NCBI RefSeq assembly: GCF_003937825.1
Contig: NZ_RSFW01000011.1
Span: forward strand, 1 to 64,000
Source: Mesobacillus subterraneus
GTDB taxonomy: Bacteria; Bacillota; Bacilli; Bacillales; Cytobacillaceae
DNA length: 64,000 nt
Direction: 5' to 3'
Part shown: positions 53,779 through 62,041 of the stretch, in pieces
Layout: each line of letters opens with the position of its first letter
Position numbering within the stretch: the first letter of the stretch is position 1
Position numbers and translations under genes: made by a program
Notes under the pieces: generated by a model
Seen by the model: the letters and a program-made list of their open reading frames with translations, nothing else
The model's database searches: none
Told to the model about the DNA's origin: nothing

Positions 53779-55459
53779 TCAATTATTGGAGAAACGACTC
53801 GACAGTCTGAAAAAAGCCTATAATGAGATGCCAGAAGAGGAGAATCGTTCCGCCATCCTCGCGGCGATCAAAAAAGACCAGAAGAAAAAGCGCACGAACA
53901 AATGGCTGCACTTGCCCTATGCTGCCAGCTTTATTGGTGTCGGCATGATTGCCGGGGTTTTGATGATGCAGTACATCGGCGACCATATACCTTCCGGGGA
54001 AAAAACAGAGCAGCGCCAGGCCTCCGGCGAGAATGCAGGAACCGGGCTGAAGAAGGCTGATGTGAAGGCGGAGTTTGAAGAGCTGCGCAGTTATTATACT
54101 GAAAAGCAGAAGGATACGAAAGAAAAATTAGGGCTGGGTGCAGGTTTTGAGAAATGGTTGTTTCTAAGTATGGAGGAATTGAAGGGAACAGAAGCAAACA
54201 TGCTTGATAACCTGGATAACACCAGTCAAGTTGAACTTGAACTAGAGATAAAGCAGCTGAAAGGAACAATCGACGAATCATTCACCTTGCCGGGCAAACT
54301 CATTGAAGAAATTTCAAAAGGCGATCCTGATGAAAAAGTGGGCAGGAGGGAAGAACTTTTATCCTTGCAGCTCGAATCCTATCTTGGTGCTTATATGCAA
54401 TCCATGGTGTTCCATGAATGGGATTTGAACCAGGCGACTGAGCAGGAGGGTGTAACGGCTGTATTAGAGAAGCTGAATCGAGGCGGAAAGGGTCTCGCGT
54501 CGGCAAATTTGAGAAAACTGGCTGCAAGTGCAGTTGAAAATGGCTATGCTTTCAGGGAAGAGGACGGCAGAATCCTCCCATACATCGATTTCATCAGAGT
54601 CGCTGAGCGCTTGAAGCCAAATGGCAATAAGGATTTTATCAAATACTTGGTATTGAGAAGCAATAAAATCCAGGACCGAAACGGGGTTGTAATGTCCTAT
54701 CAGAAACTGGGGGAGCTATTGGTCAAGCTTGAGAGGGAAAGTTTTGGCGTGAAGGACAGCATGATTCACCAAACGATGATGAATGATGCACAATCACTAT
54801 ATGCGCTATTTGTAATCGGTTCCCCTTTGAACTCTTTGTTCGATGAGAACAATCTTTTAAAGGGTGAGGTGAAAAAAGCGTATCAATACGTGATTGACCT
54901 ATATCCAGACACTGATACAGCGAAGGCTCTGGAAACTCACTATGTGCAGTTAGAGAAAGCTGGGTTTAAGAAGCCGGCTGATGGAGATCTGCATGTGGAA
55001 CTTTATCCGGAATACCTGCAGATCCCAGCGCCACAGGGGCGGCAACAGGAAGAAAAGTTTATTCAAAGTATCTACTTATTGCCTGAAGAGCTCCTGGCAG
55101 CCTATAAGGGGTTTTCGGTTGAAAAGGATTTCGACATACTAAGGGATTTTGGACCGTTTGAAATCATGCAGCTGTACTTCTATGCAGACAGTCTTGAGGA
55201 TTATGGAACAAAATATGCTCTTTACAGTAAAAATGGCGAAAAGCCGCCGGAAGACCGATATATTAAGGAACAGCAAGAGTCAGGCCATAAACTGGGAGAA
55301 TTGCTTAGAGGCTATGAGTACGGTACGCTCTACCAAGCAAATGACACAGAGGAAATAGTCGGAGTCCAAATGCATTTCAAAAATCCAGAGAATAACATGG
55401 TCTTCCAGGTTATCGAGGAAGACGAAGGCTGGAAGGTAAGGTATATGCCTTTCCAGTAA
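53771..55459 (+). CDS. Probable membrane-anchored anti-sigma factor
   Basis: A 562-aa protein with a charged N-terminal part of about 45 residues (MDDQLLEKRLDSLKKAYNEM), one membrane helix (AASFIGVGMIAGVLMMQYI), and a large outer domain of about 490 residues. No zinc-binding HxxxCxxC motif is seen. Known Bacillus anti-sigma factors such as RsiX or RsiW are shorter, so the outer domain is unusually long and may sense something at the envelope. The ATG at 53771 follows AAGGAAGGTG. Anti-sigma function is inferred from the overlap and topology. Confidence 0.72.
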   Translation: MDDQLLEKRLDSLKKAYNEMPEEENRSAILAAIKKDQKKKRTNKWLHLPYAASFIGVGMIAGVLMMQYIGDHIPSGEKTEQRQASGENAGTGLKKADVKAEFEELRSYYTEKQKDTKEKLGLGAGFEKWLFLSMEELKGTEANMLDNLDNTSQVELELEIKQLKGTIDESFTLPGKLIEEISKGDPDEKVGRREELLSLQLESYLGAYMQSMVFHEWDLNQATEQEGVTAVLEKLNRGGKGLASANLRKLAASAVENGYAFREEDGRILPYIDFIRVAERLKPNGNKDFIKYLVLRSNKIQDRNGVVMSYQKLGELLVKLERESFGVKDSMIHQTMMNDAQSLYALFVIGSPLNSLFDENNLLKGEVKKAYQYVIDLYPDTDTAKALETHYVQLEKAGFKKPADGDLHVELYPEYLQIPAPQGRQQEEKFIQSIYLLPEELLAAYKGFSVEKDFDILRDFGPFEIMQLYFYADSLEDYGTKYALYSKNGEKPPEDRYIKEQQESGHKLGELLRGYEYGTLYQANDTEEIVGVQMHFKNPENNMVFQVIEEDEGWKVRYMPFQ

Positions 55460-55580
55460 ATTGATATGGAAACACCTAAATAGAATTATCTTATTCCTTT
55501 TGATAAATGCTACAGAATATGATATAATTTTTTATTGCGTATTAATGGGATAAAATAAAACAATATTTAGGAGTGTTACC

Positions 55581-55973
55581 ATGTCAGAAAAAATCGAAGT
55601 AGGCAGCGTTTTAACAGGTAAAGTTACAGGAATCCAGCCATATGGCGCTTTCGTAGCATTAGATGAAAATACACAAGGTCTAGTGCACATCTCAGAAATC
55701 ACACACGGCTATGTTAAGGACATTAACGAGCACCTTACAGTTGGCGACGAAGTGAAAGTGAAAGTTTTGTCAATTGATGAAGCTGCTGGAAAAATTGGTC
55801 TTTCCATCCGTGCTACTGAAGAAGCACCAGAACAGCCACAGCGCGCTAAGAAGCCACGCAGCAAGCGTCCAGCTGCTGTCGTTCAACACCAGGACGATTC
55901 AGCACAAGGCTTCAACACATTGAAGGATAAGCTTCAAGAGTGGATCAACCAGTCAGATATGGCTAAGAAGTAA
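55581..55973 (+). CDS. yugI: S1-domain RNA-binding protein YugI
   Basis: A 130-aa general stress protein 13-like protein. The N-terminal S1 domain (GSVLTGKVTGIQPYGAFVAL, QGLVHISEITHGYV, VGDEVKVKVLSIDEAAGKIGLS) binds RNA. A basic linker (KKPRSKRPAA) and an acidic C-terminus follow. Association with ribosomes is known for the family. AGGAGTG precedes the ATG. Confidence 0.93.
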   Translation: MSEKIEVGSVLTGKVTGIQPYGAFVALDENTQGLVHISEITHGYVKDINEHLTVGDEVKVKVLSIDEAAGKIGLSIRATEEAPEQPQRAKKPRSKRPAAVVQHQDDSAQGFNTLKDKLQEWINQSDMAKK

Positions 55974-55986
55974 TATGAGCTAGCAG

Positions 55987-56016
55987 AAAAACCGGACATT
56001 GCGTCCGGTTTTTTTT
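55987..56016 (+). terminator. yugI terminator
   Basis: AAAAACCGGAC and GTCCGGTTTTT flank ATTGC, followed by further Ts. Confidence 0.92.
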
Positions 56017-56052
56017 ATAGGGAAAGAAAGGGGGAATTCTTGAGTGGTTAGC

Positions 56053-56470
56053 TGGTTCTTCCAAAATAGAAGCTGAAGCTTGAAGAAATGTCCGAAGTCA
56101 CCCGTTGTTCGAACAAAATAGAAGCTGAAGCTTGAAGAAATGTCCGAAGATGCCCTATGTTCGGACAAAATGGAAGCCGAAGCTTGTCAAAATGTCCGAA
56201 GTCACCCCATCTTCGGACAAAATGGAAGCCGAAGCTTGTCAAAATGTCCGAAGATGCCCTATGTTCGGACAAAATGGAAGCCGAAGCTTGTCAGAATGTC
56301 CGAAGTCACCCCATCTTCGGACAAAATGGAAGCCAAAGCTTGTCAGAATGTCCGAAGTCACCCCATCTTCGGACAAAATGGAAGCCAAAGCTTGTCAAAA
56401 TGTCCGAAGTCACCCCATCTTCGGACAAAATGGAAGCCAAAGCTTGTCAAAATGTCCGAAGTCACCTCAG
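56053..56470 (-). repeat. 52-bp hairpin array R7
   Basis: TGTCCGAAG occurs at 56089, 56141, 56193, 56245, 56297, 56349, 56401 and 56453, exactly 52 bp apart. The hairpin is TGTCCGAAG, a 9-base loop (TCACCCCAT or ATGCCCTAT) and CTTCGGACA; the 25-base link is AAAATGGAAGCCAAAGCTTG plus TCAAA. The reverse complement aligns with R4 (ACTTCGGACATTTT then TTTGTCCGAAG), so the array is inverted relative to R4. Left units (TTCGAACA, TTCTTCCA) are worn. All three frames remain open on the plus strand; I do not accept them as genes. Confidence 0.93.
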
Positions 56471-56561
56471 CTCCCCAAGATTCACCGGATTCCTACCTTC
56501 CTCCTCCAAAGTAAGGCCAAATTAGCCACAATTCAGTATTTTCTTTTATAAGGGGGTTAAA

Positions 56562-56597
56562 ATGAAAGAGCTTACAGGTTACAATATGATTGTCTAA
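56562..56597 (+). CDS. Possible leader peptide before rocD
   Basis: An 11-codon frame (MKELTGYNMIV) has a good AAGGGGGT ribosome site 5 bases upstream and ends 30 bases before rocD. It could be a leader peptide or chance. It holds no run of a single amino acid such as Arg or Pro. Confidence 0.35.
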   Translation: MKELTGYNMIV

Positions 56598-56627
56598 CCA
56601 ATTCTTCATTGGAACGGAGGAAATATC

Positions 56628-57821
56628 TTGACTACAAAAACGAGTTCTCTTATTGAACAGACTGAAAAGTATGGTGCGAATAACTATCATCCGCTGCCGA
56701 TTGTCATTTCCAAGGCTGAGGGTGTTTGGGTACATGACCCTGAAGGCAATAAATACATGGACATGCTTAGCGCGTACTCTGCTGTCAACCAGGGGCACCG
56801 CCATCCGAAGATCATCCAGGCTTTGAAAGACCAGGCTGACCGTGTGACGCTGACATCCCGGGCTTTCCACAATGACCAGCTTGGTCCATGGTATGAGAAG
56901 ATTTGCAAACTGACGAACAAAGAGATGGCTCTCCCAATGAACACCGGAGCAGAAGCAGTTGAGACGGCTGTCAAGGCTGCTCGCCGCTGGGCTTACGATG
57001 TAAAAGGTGTTACTGAAGACCAGGCTGAAATCATCGCTTGTGTCGGCAACTTCCATGGCCGTACGATGACGGCGGTTTCCCTTTCCTCTGAAGCGGAATA
57101 CAAGCGCGGATTCGGGCCGATGCTGCCTGGCATCAATCTAATTCCATACGGAGATCTTGAAGCCTTGAAAGATGCCATCACTCCTAATACGGCTGCTTTC
57201 CTGATTGAACCTATCCAGGGTGAAGCAGGGATCGTCATCCCGCCTGAGGGCTTCATGAAGGCTGCGTATGAACTATGTAAAGAAAACAATGTCTTGTTCA
57301 TTGCGGATGAAATCCAGGCAGGCCTGGCCAGATCCGGTAAAATGTTCGCTTGTGAATGGGAAGGCATTGAGCCTGATATGTACATCCTTGGAAAAGCATT
57401 AGGCGGCGGGGTGTTCCCGATTTCCTGCGTGGTTGCGGACAATGATGTACTTGGTGTATTCAATCCAGGTTCGCATGGTTCAACGTTTGGGGGCAATCCG
57501 ATGGCATGCGCCGTTTCGATCGCCTCCCTTGATGTCCTGATCGATGAAAAACTGGCTGACCGTTCACTCGAACTTGGCGAATATTTCGTCAGCAAGCTTC
57601 GTGAAATCGACAATCCAATGATTAAAGATATCCGCGGCCGCGGCCTCTTCATTGGGGTGGAATTAACCGAACCTGCCCGCAAGTATTGCGAAGAGCTGAA
57701 AGAGGAAGGCCTCCTTTGCAAAGAGACACATGATACAGTCATCCGTTTCGCTCCTCCACTTGTCATCAGCCAGGAAGAACTCGACTGGGCAATTGAGCGC
57801 ATCAAGAAAGTTTTGTCTTAA
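56628..57821 (+). CDS. rocD: Ornithine aminotransferase
   Basis: A 397-aa class III aminotransferase converting ornithine and 2-oxoglutarate to glutamate semialdehyde and glutamate. PLP sites are [36 protein letters not shown] and the lysine in [31 protein letters not shown] is typical. The TTG start has GGAGGAAATA 8 bases upstream. The family enzyme works in arginine breakdown or proline synthesis. No SigL (-24/-12) promoter was found by eye. Array R7 and a possible leader peptide lie upstream. Confidence 0.95.
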   Translation: MTTKTSSLIEQTEKYGANNYHPLPIVISKAEGVWVHDPEGNKYMDMLSAYSAVNQGHRHPKIIQALKDQADRVTLTSRAFHNDQLGPWYEKICKLTNKEMALPMNTGAEAVETAVKAARRWAYDVKGVTEDQAEIIACVGNFHGRTMTAVSLSSEAEYKRGFGPMLPGINLIPYGDLEALKDAITPNTAAFLIEPIQGEAGIVIPPEGFMKAAYELCKENNVLFIADEIQAGLARSGKMFACEWEGIEPDMYILGKALGGGVFPISCVVADNDVLGVFNPGSHGSTFGGNPMACAVSIASLDVLIDEKLADRSLELGEYFVSKLREIDNPMIKDIRGRGLFIGVELTEPARKYCEELKEEGLLCKETHDTVIRFAPPLVISQEELDWAIERIKKVLS

Positions 57822-57831
57822 TTAACACAGA

Positions 57832-57856
57832 AAAACCCGCCTCCGAGGCGGGTTTT
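57832..57856. terminator. Bidirectional terminator rocD/yuzA
   Basis: AAAACCCGCCTC and GAGGCGGGTTTT form a 12-bp stem with a 1-2-base turn. Confidence 0.9.
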
Positions 57857-57862
57857 CATGTT

Positions 57863-58096
57863 TTATCGAGTTGCGCGTGGCTCTGCAGCTCTTTCCTCTC
57901 TCTCGCTTGGCGCGAATAGAAGTCCAAGATTTATTAAACCAGCTAGACCGACAAGACCATAGATGATTCTGGCCAAGGCTGAATCCTGCCCGCCGAAAAT
58001 AGCTGCAACAAGATCGAATTGGAAGAATCCGACTAATCCCCAGTTGATCGCTCCGATAATCGTAAGAACCAGTGCAATACGTTGGATACCGCTCAT
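57863..58096 (-). CDS. yuzA: YuzA membrane protein (DUF378)
   Basis: A 77-aa membrane protein with two helices. IALVLTIIGAINWGLVGFFQFDLVA and ARIIYGLVGLAGLINL are the DUF378 signature. AAGGAGGA lies upstream of the ATG. A charged tail (SEREERAAEPRATR) ends the protein. The function is unknown. Confidence 0.92.
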   Translation of the reverse strand: MSGIQRIALVLTIIGAINWGLVGFFQFDLVAAIFGGQDSALARIIYGLVGLAGLINLGLLFAPSEREERAAEPRATR

Positions 58097-58300
58097 GAAC
58101 TTTTCCTCCTTGAAAAAATTTTGTTCGTATATATATTTGTTCAGCGAAGAATGAATTATACATCTTCGCTATATTAAACAGTACCCTGGCCAAAAAATTT
58201 ATAACATTTTGCAGCACATCGGTGGAACATTAAGAAGTGTATTTTTTTTGCATTGCTTTTTAAAAAGGAACATAATGAGCGTTAGAGGAAGGTGACTTAA

Positions 58301-59464
58301 ATGGATAACTTTACGTTTTATAATCCAACAAAATTAATCTTTGGCAAAGGCCAACTTGAAGAACTGAAAAATGAAGTTCCGAAATACGGAAAAAAAGTTC
58401 TTCTTGTTTATGGCGGAGGAAGCATCAAGCGCAACGGTCTGTATGATTCCGTCAAGAAACTTTTACATGAGATTGGCGCGGAGGTTTCTGAGCTTCCCGG
58501 TGTTGAACCCAACCCTCGATTGTCGACTGTTCATAAAGGTGTGAAGATTTGCAAGGAAGAAGGGATTGGATTCCTTCTGGCTGTAGGCGGAGGCAGTGTC
58601 ATTGACTGCACGAAAGCCATTGCCGCTGGTGCAAAATATGATGGCGATGCCTGGGATCTAGTCACAAAGAAGGCTTTCGCAACTGAAGCACTTCCTTTCG
58701 GCACAGTTCTTACTTTGGCGGCTACAGGCTCTGAAATGAATGCAGGCTCCGTCATCACGAATTGGGAAACGAATGAAAAATATGGCTGGGGCAGCCCGGT
58801 CACATTCCCGCAGTTCTCGATCCTTGATCCGGTTAATACATTCACGGTTCCTAAGGACCAGACCATTTATGGGATTGTCGACATGATGTCCCATGTATTC
58901 GAACACTATTTCCATTTGACTGAGAACACCGAGTTCCAGGACCGTATGTGTGAATCGTTGCTTTTGACTGTCATGGAAAAGGCACCAAAACTCCTTGAGG
59001 ACCTGGAGAATTACGAATACCGCGCTACCATCCTGTATGCCGGAACAATGGCGTTGAATGGCATCCTGAACATGGGATATCGCGGCGACTGGGCGACGCA
59101 TAACATCGAGCACGCTGTTTCTGCTGTGTACGATATCCCTCATGGAGGCGGCCTGGCGATCCTGTTCCCGAACTGGATGAAGCACAACCTCCATGTAAAA
59201 CCGGAACGATTCAAAACAATGGCGGTCCGAGTATTTGGGGTGAATCCGGATGGCAAGACAGATGAAGAGGCCGGATTGGAAGGAATCGAAAAGCTGCGTG
59301 AATTCTGGAACAGCATCGGAGCTCCTTCCCGATTGGCAGATTACGAAATTGATGACAGCAAGATTGAACTGATGGCAGATAAAGCAATGATCAATGGTGA
59401 GTTCGGCAACTTCGCGAAACTCAATCGTGAGGATGTACTTGAAATCTACCGCATGTCTTTATAA
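58301..59464 (+). CDS. yugJ: Iron-containing alcohol dehydrogenase (YugJ/YugK type)
   Basis: A 387-aa group III (Fe-ADH) alcohol dehydrogenase, probably NADH-dependent and acting on butanol or related alcohols or aldehydes. The nucleotide site has [16 protein letters not shown], and the metal His residues are in [39 protein letters not shown] is typical. The order yuzA, yugJ/K, pgi matches B. subtilis, which has two copies (yugJ and yugK); here only one is present before the surface-protein genes. GGAAGGTGACT precedes the ATG. Confidence 0.9.
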   Translation: MDNFTFYNPTKLIFGKGQLEELKNEVPKYGKKVLLVYGGGSIKRNGLYDSVKKLLHEIGAEVSELPGVEPNPRLSTVHKGVKICKEEGIGFLLAVGGGSVIDCTKAIAAGAKYDGDAWDLVTKKAFATEALPFGTVLTLAATGSEMNAGSVITNWETNEKYGWGSPVTFPQFSILDPVNTFTVPKDQTIYGIVDMMSHVFEHYFHLTENTEFQDRMCESLLLTVMEKAPKLLEDLENYEYRATILYAGTMALNGILNMGYRGDWATHNIEHAVSAVYDIPHGGGLAILFPNWMKHNLHVKPERFKTMAVRVFGVNPDGKTDEEAGLEGIEKLREFWNSIGAPSRLADYEIDDSKIELMADKAMINGEFGNFAKLNREDVLEIYRMSL

Positions 59465-59516
59465 AGAAGTGTCTGTACAGGTGCAGATTGTGCACCCATC
59501 ACCACAGGCCAATCAA

Positions 59517-59547
59517 GGACCCGGGAATGATCCTGGGTCCGTTTTTT
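59517..59547 (+). terminator. yugJ terminator
   Basis: GGACCCGGG and CCTGGGTCC pair and are followed by GTTTTTTT. Confidence 0.9.
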
Positions 59548-59797
59548 TGTGCGCTTCCTCTAATGTTTTATCTGGGTATTTTGACTGCATTCTGTGACAA
59601 AAATATTACCTCGACCTGTCGAAATAAGCTTTTTCCTACTGAATTTATCATCTTTTTCGGAGAAAAAATGAAGCCTAAGAAATATTTACCAATAAATATT
59701 CTAGGTCTAAATGTTTAAGCGGCTGTGCATCGGTGGTAAGTCTCTAACTGTAAGACAATGGAGCCTGAGGAATTATTTACATACATGTAATGTCATC

Positions 59798-59889
59798 CTT
59801 CATGTCAAAAGCAAACCTGCTGAAAAGCAGCGACGCACAGCAAGGAGTCTAAGGCTGTAAGGCAGCTATGTCGTCCAGCCGCCATGAAC
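59798..59889 (+). promoter_or_regulatory. Cyclic di-GMP-I (GEMM) riboswitch aptamer
   Basis: The leader of the surface-protein gene contains the GEMM-I core: GCAAACC at 59811-59817, a CTGC-TGAAAA-GCAG hairpin with the GAAA loop, CGACGCACAGC (consensus GACGCAAAGC), then TCTAAGG and a second hairpin CTGTAAGGCAG, and a closing GTCGTCCAGCC. The outer stem P1 pairs TTCATG (59799-59804) with CATGAA (59883-59888). One core base differs from the common form. It should bind c-di-GMP and control the LPXTG and sortase genes that start about 140 bp downstream. The decision hairpin may be the one at 59970. Confidence 0.82.
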
Positions 59890-59969
59890 TTCAGATATCA
59901 TTCCTATGGCTTGTATTGTTTGCTGACAAAAGTTGAATAAGCAAAGGAAGGGGGAGTGGACTCTCTTAT

Positions 59970-59993
59970 AATAACTGAATATTCAGTTATTTT
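59970..59993 (+). terminator. AT-rich hairpin, possible riboswitch expression platform
   Basis: AATAACTGAATATTCAGTTATT is a perfect inverted repeat followed by TT then GACT. It lacks GC pairs and a long T-run, so it is a weak terminator at best; it lies between the aptamer and the ribosome site. Confidence 0.4.
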
Positions 59994-60028
59994 GACTATC
60001 ATATTTTACAAGAAAAGGGGTAGAAAAG

Positions 60029-61270
60029 TTGAAGTTATCCAAGCGTTTCTTTATCATTACTGCATTTATGTTAATGTTTATGATTACCTTACCTGTCTCC
60101 GGGACATTTGCTGAAGGAAACAAAACACAAAATCTCAAAGAAGAAAAACAACAAAATGATAAACCAGCTCAAAATGGGATTGATCAGGCACAACCATCAG
60201 CTAAAGCAGACGATAGTGAAAACAAAGCTGATAAAACAGAGGAAAGCAACACTTCTAATAATGAGGATGCAGATCTCGGTCAAGCAGGAGAAGAAGAGAA
60301 CAAGGAATCTGACCGAAATAAGGAAGATCCTCCAGTTGAAGAAGCTGTTAATGATGAAGAAACCGAAGGGGATTCTGAGACACCTTTAGATGAAGAAGGA
60401 GAAAACGAACCAGCTGAAAATGACTCCCCGCCAGCTGAGAATGGAAATAAAAGCACGCAAGTCCATCTGCATATAAATAAATGCATGGCTCCAGTGGAGT
60501 CCGGGTTTGTCCTCGTGAATGGCGAATGGCAGGAAATGACGAACCCAGGCAGTTCGCCGTTATTCAAACTGTTTGACGATGGAGAGTTCATAAAGGATGA
60601 TATCACAGCATTCAAGTTGATTTTCACAACCGGCCAGGAACTTGTCGTTCAGGTCAGCGAGATCAGGGTTGGCGTCGAGGCAGAGGGCTCAATCAACTAC
60701 TGGCTGGATGACTGCGAGCTTCCTGTTGAGGATCAAGAGCCTGTTGAAGAACCTGCTGAACCAGAAGAAAAGGTAAATTTACTGTCTTTTATCAATATCA
60801 TGTTCTTTGAGTACCACGAGAAGATTGAAAAAGTTACATTGCTGATGATGAATGGCCAAAGGTTTGAGTTTGAACGAAACAAGCAACTGTTCACTTTAAG
60901 TCTTACGGAAAAAGTCGAGTTAGAGATGATCCGAGGAATCGAGATAACCAGAAATGGCGAAACAAAGCTGATCCTCCTATCCCAGCTTTCAGAAGAATCT
61001 ATTGAAATTTCAGAGGGTGAGCTCACCTTGCAGCTTAACGGGAATGTACTTGGCGGTAACGTAGAGGAAGTAATTGAAGAAGATGAATCCTCAGAGGTTC
61101 CAGCAGATGGTTCAGGAAACGATACTGGCGGAACGACCACTCAGGAAGTATGGAACGGTAAAGTCCTCCCGCAAACAGGAGAAGGCAGCAGGATGATGTT
61201 CTATGTACTTGGTTTCATGATTGCGGCAGCAGGAGTTTTAGTGCGATTCAGAAACCCGATAAAGAACTAA
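60029..61270 (+). CDS. LPXTG-anchored acidic surface protein
   Basis: A 413-aa surface protein with a signal peptide (about 1-30, ending GTFAEG), a strongly acidic low-complexity stretch rich in Glu, Asp, Asn and Lys (about 31-145), then two related beta-rich segments (VHLHINKCMAPVESGFVLVN and VNLLSFINIMFFEYHEKIEK). A sorting signal LPQTGEGSRMMFYVLGFMI with a hydrophobic helix and basic tail (VRFRNPIKN) ends it. The TTG start follows AAAAGGGG. A class D sortase gene follows at 54 bp, and a c-di-GMP riboswitch precedes it. Family matches beyond the sorting signal were not recognised; an adhesin or matrix role is inferred. Confidence 0.85.
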   Translation: MKLSKRFFIITAFMLMFMITLPVSGTFAEGNKTQNLKEEKQQNDKPAQNGIDQAQPSAKADDSENKADKTEESNTSNNEDADLGQAGEEENKESDRNKEDPPVEEAVNDEETEGDSETPLDEEGENEPAENDSPPAENGNKSTQVHLHINKCMAPVESGFVLVNGEWQEMTNPGSSPLFKLFDDGEFIKDDITAFKLIFTTGQELVVQVSEIRVGVEAEGSINYWLDDCELPVEDQEPVEEPAEPEEKVNLLSFINIMFFEYHEKIEKVTLLMMNGQRFEFERNKQLFTLSLTEKVELEMIRGIEITRNGETKLILLSQLSEESIEISEGELTLQLNGNVLGGNVEEVIEEDESSEVPADGSGNDTGGTTTQEVWNGKVLPQTGEGSRMMFYVLGFMIAAAGVLVRFRNPIKN

Positions 61271-61323
61271 TGTTTTGGGAGGGGAAGGAATTCCCCTCTT
61301 GATTATTTTATGAGGTGAAAATC

Positions 61324-61980
61324 ATGAATAAAAAAATATTGTCTGCCTGGATGGTCCTTATGGGACTTTCCATCTTCTTTTATCCAGCTATGAAAGATTA
61401 TTATACTTCCTACAATCAGGAGAAGATGATTGAAAAATGGGAGGACAATGATAACGGCGCTGCTGCCAGCCTGGATGAATTGGAGAAAGTCTTCAGCATG
61501 GAAACACAGGCAGAAACTATCGAGTCTGAAGAGGAAAAGCAAGACGATCATGTCCCGGCAGCTGTAGAAACAAAGCAATTGGCCAATGGGATGGTAGGCG
61601 TGATTGAGATTGACAAGATTGGCCTGCAGCTTCCGGTGTTGAACGGTGCATCAATGACGAACCTGGATCATGGAGCAGGAGTCCTGGAAGGCACGCCGAT
61701 GCCGGGGATGCCCGGAAACAGTGCGATTGCTGCCCACCGCAGCAGAGGGTTTGGAAAAATGTTCAACCGGCTGGATGAGATTGGGACAGGGGATACCGTG
61801 ACAGTTAGGGATAAAAACAATACTTATGTGTATGAAGTGTACGATACCGTGGTGGTCGAGCCTGATGACATTTCCGTCCTGAACGGGAGCGAAGATGAGA
61901 AGACGCTCACACTGATTACATGCACGCCCATCGATACAGCCACACACAGGCTGATCGTCAAAGCCAGGATTCGCCCTTAG
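61324..61980 (+). CDS. Class D sortase
   Basis: A 218-aa transpeptidase that anchors sorting-signal proteins to the cell wall. It has an N-terminal membrane helix (WMVLMGLSIFFYPAM), a glutamate-rich stalk, and a C-terminal sortase fold. The catalytic residues are His in AIAAHRSRGFG, Cys200 in LTLITCTP and Arg209 in THRLIVKAR. The ATG at 61324 follows GAGGTG. It lies right after the LPQTG protein gene, which is its likely substrate, and probably shares its transcript and riboswitch control. Confidence 0.92.
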   Translation: MNKKILSAWMVLMGLSIFFYPAMKDYYTSYNQEKMIEKWEDNDNGAAASLDELEKVFSMETQAETIESEEEKQDDHVPAAVETKQLANGMVGVIEIDKIGLQLPVLNGASMTNLDHGAGVLEGTPMPGMPGNSAIAAHRSRGFGKMFNRLDEIGTGDTVTVRDKNNTYVYEVYDTVVVEPDDISVLNGSEDEKTLTLITCTPIDTATHRLIVKARIRP

Positions 61981-62041
61981 ACGTTTTCGTGCCGGTTGAG
62001 AGGGTAAGGGGGTAATAATATCACAGACCTAGGAGGAGAAT

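Noticed and set aside
56132-56551. Three long overlapping frames across array R7 as protein genes
   Set aside because: Same reason as for R4; frames exist on both strands and lack ribosome sites.
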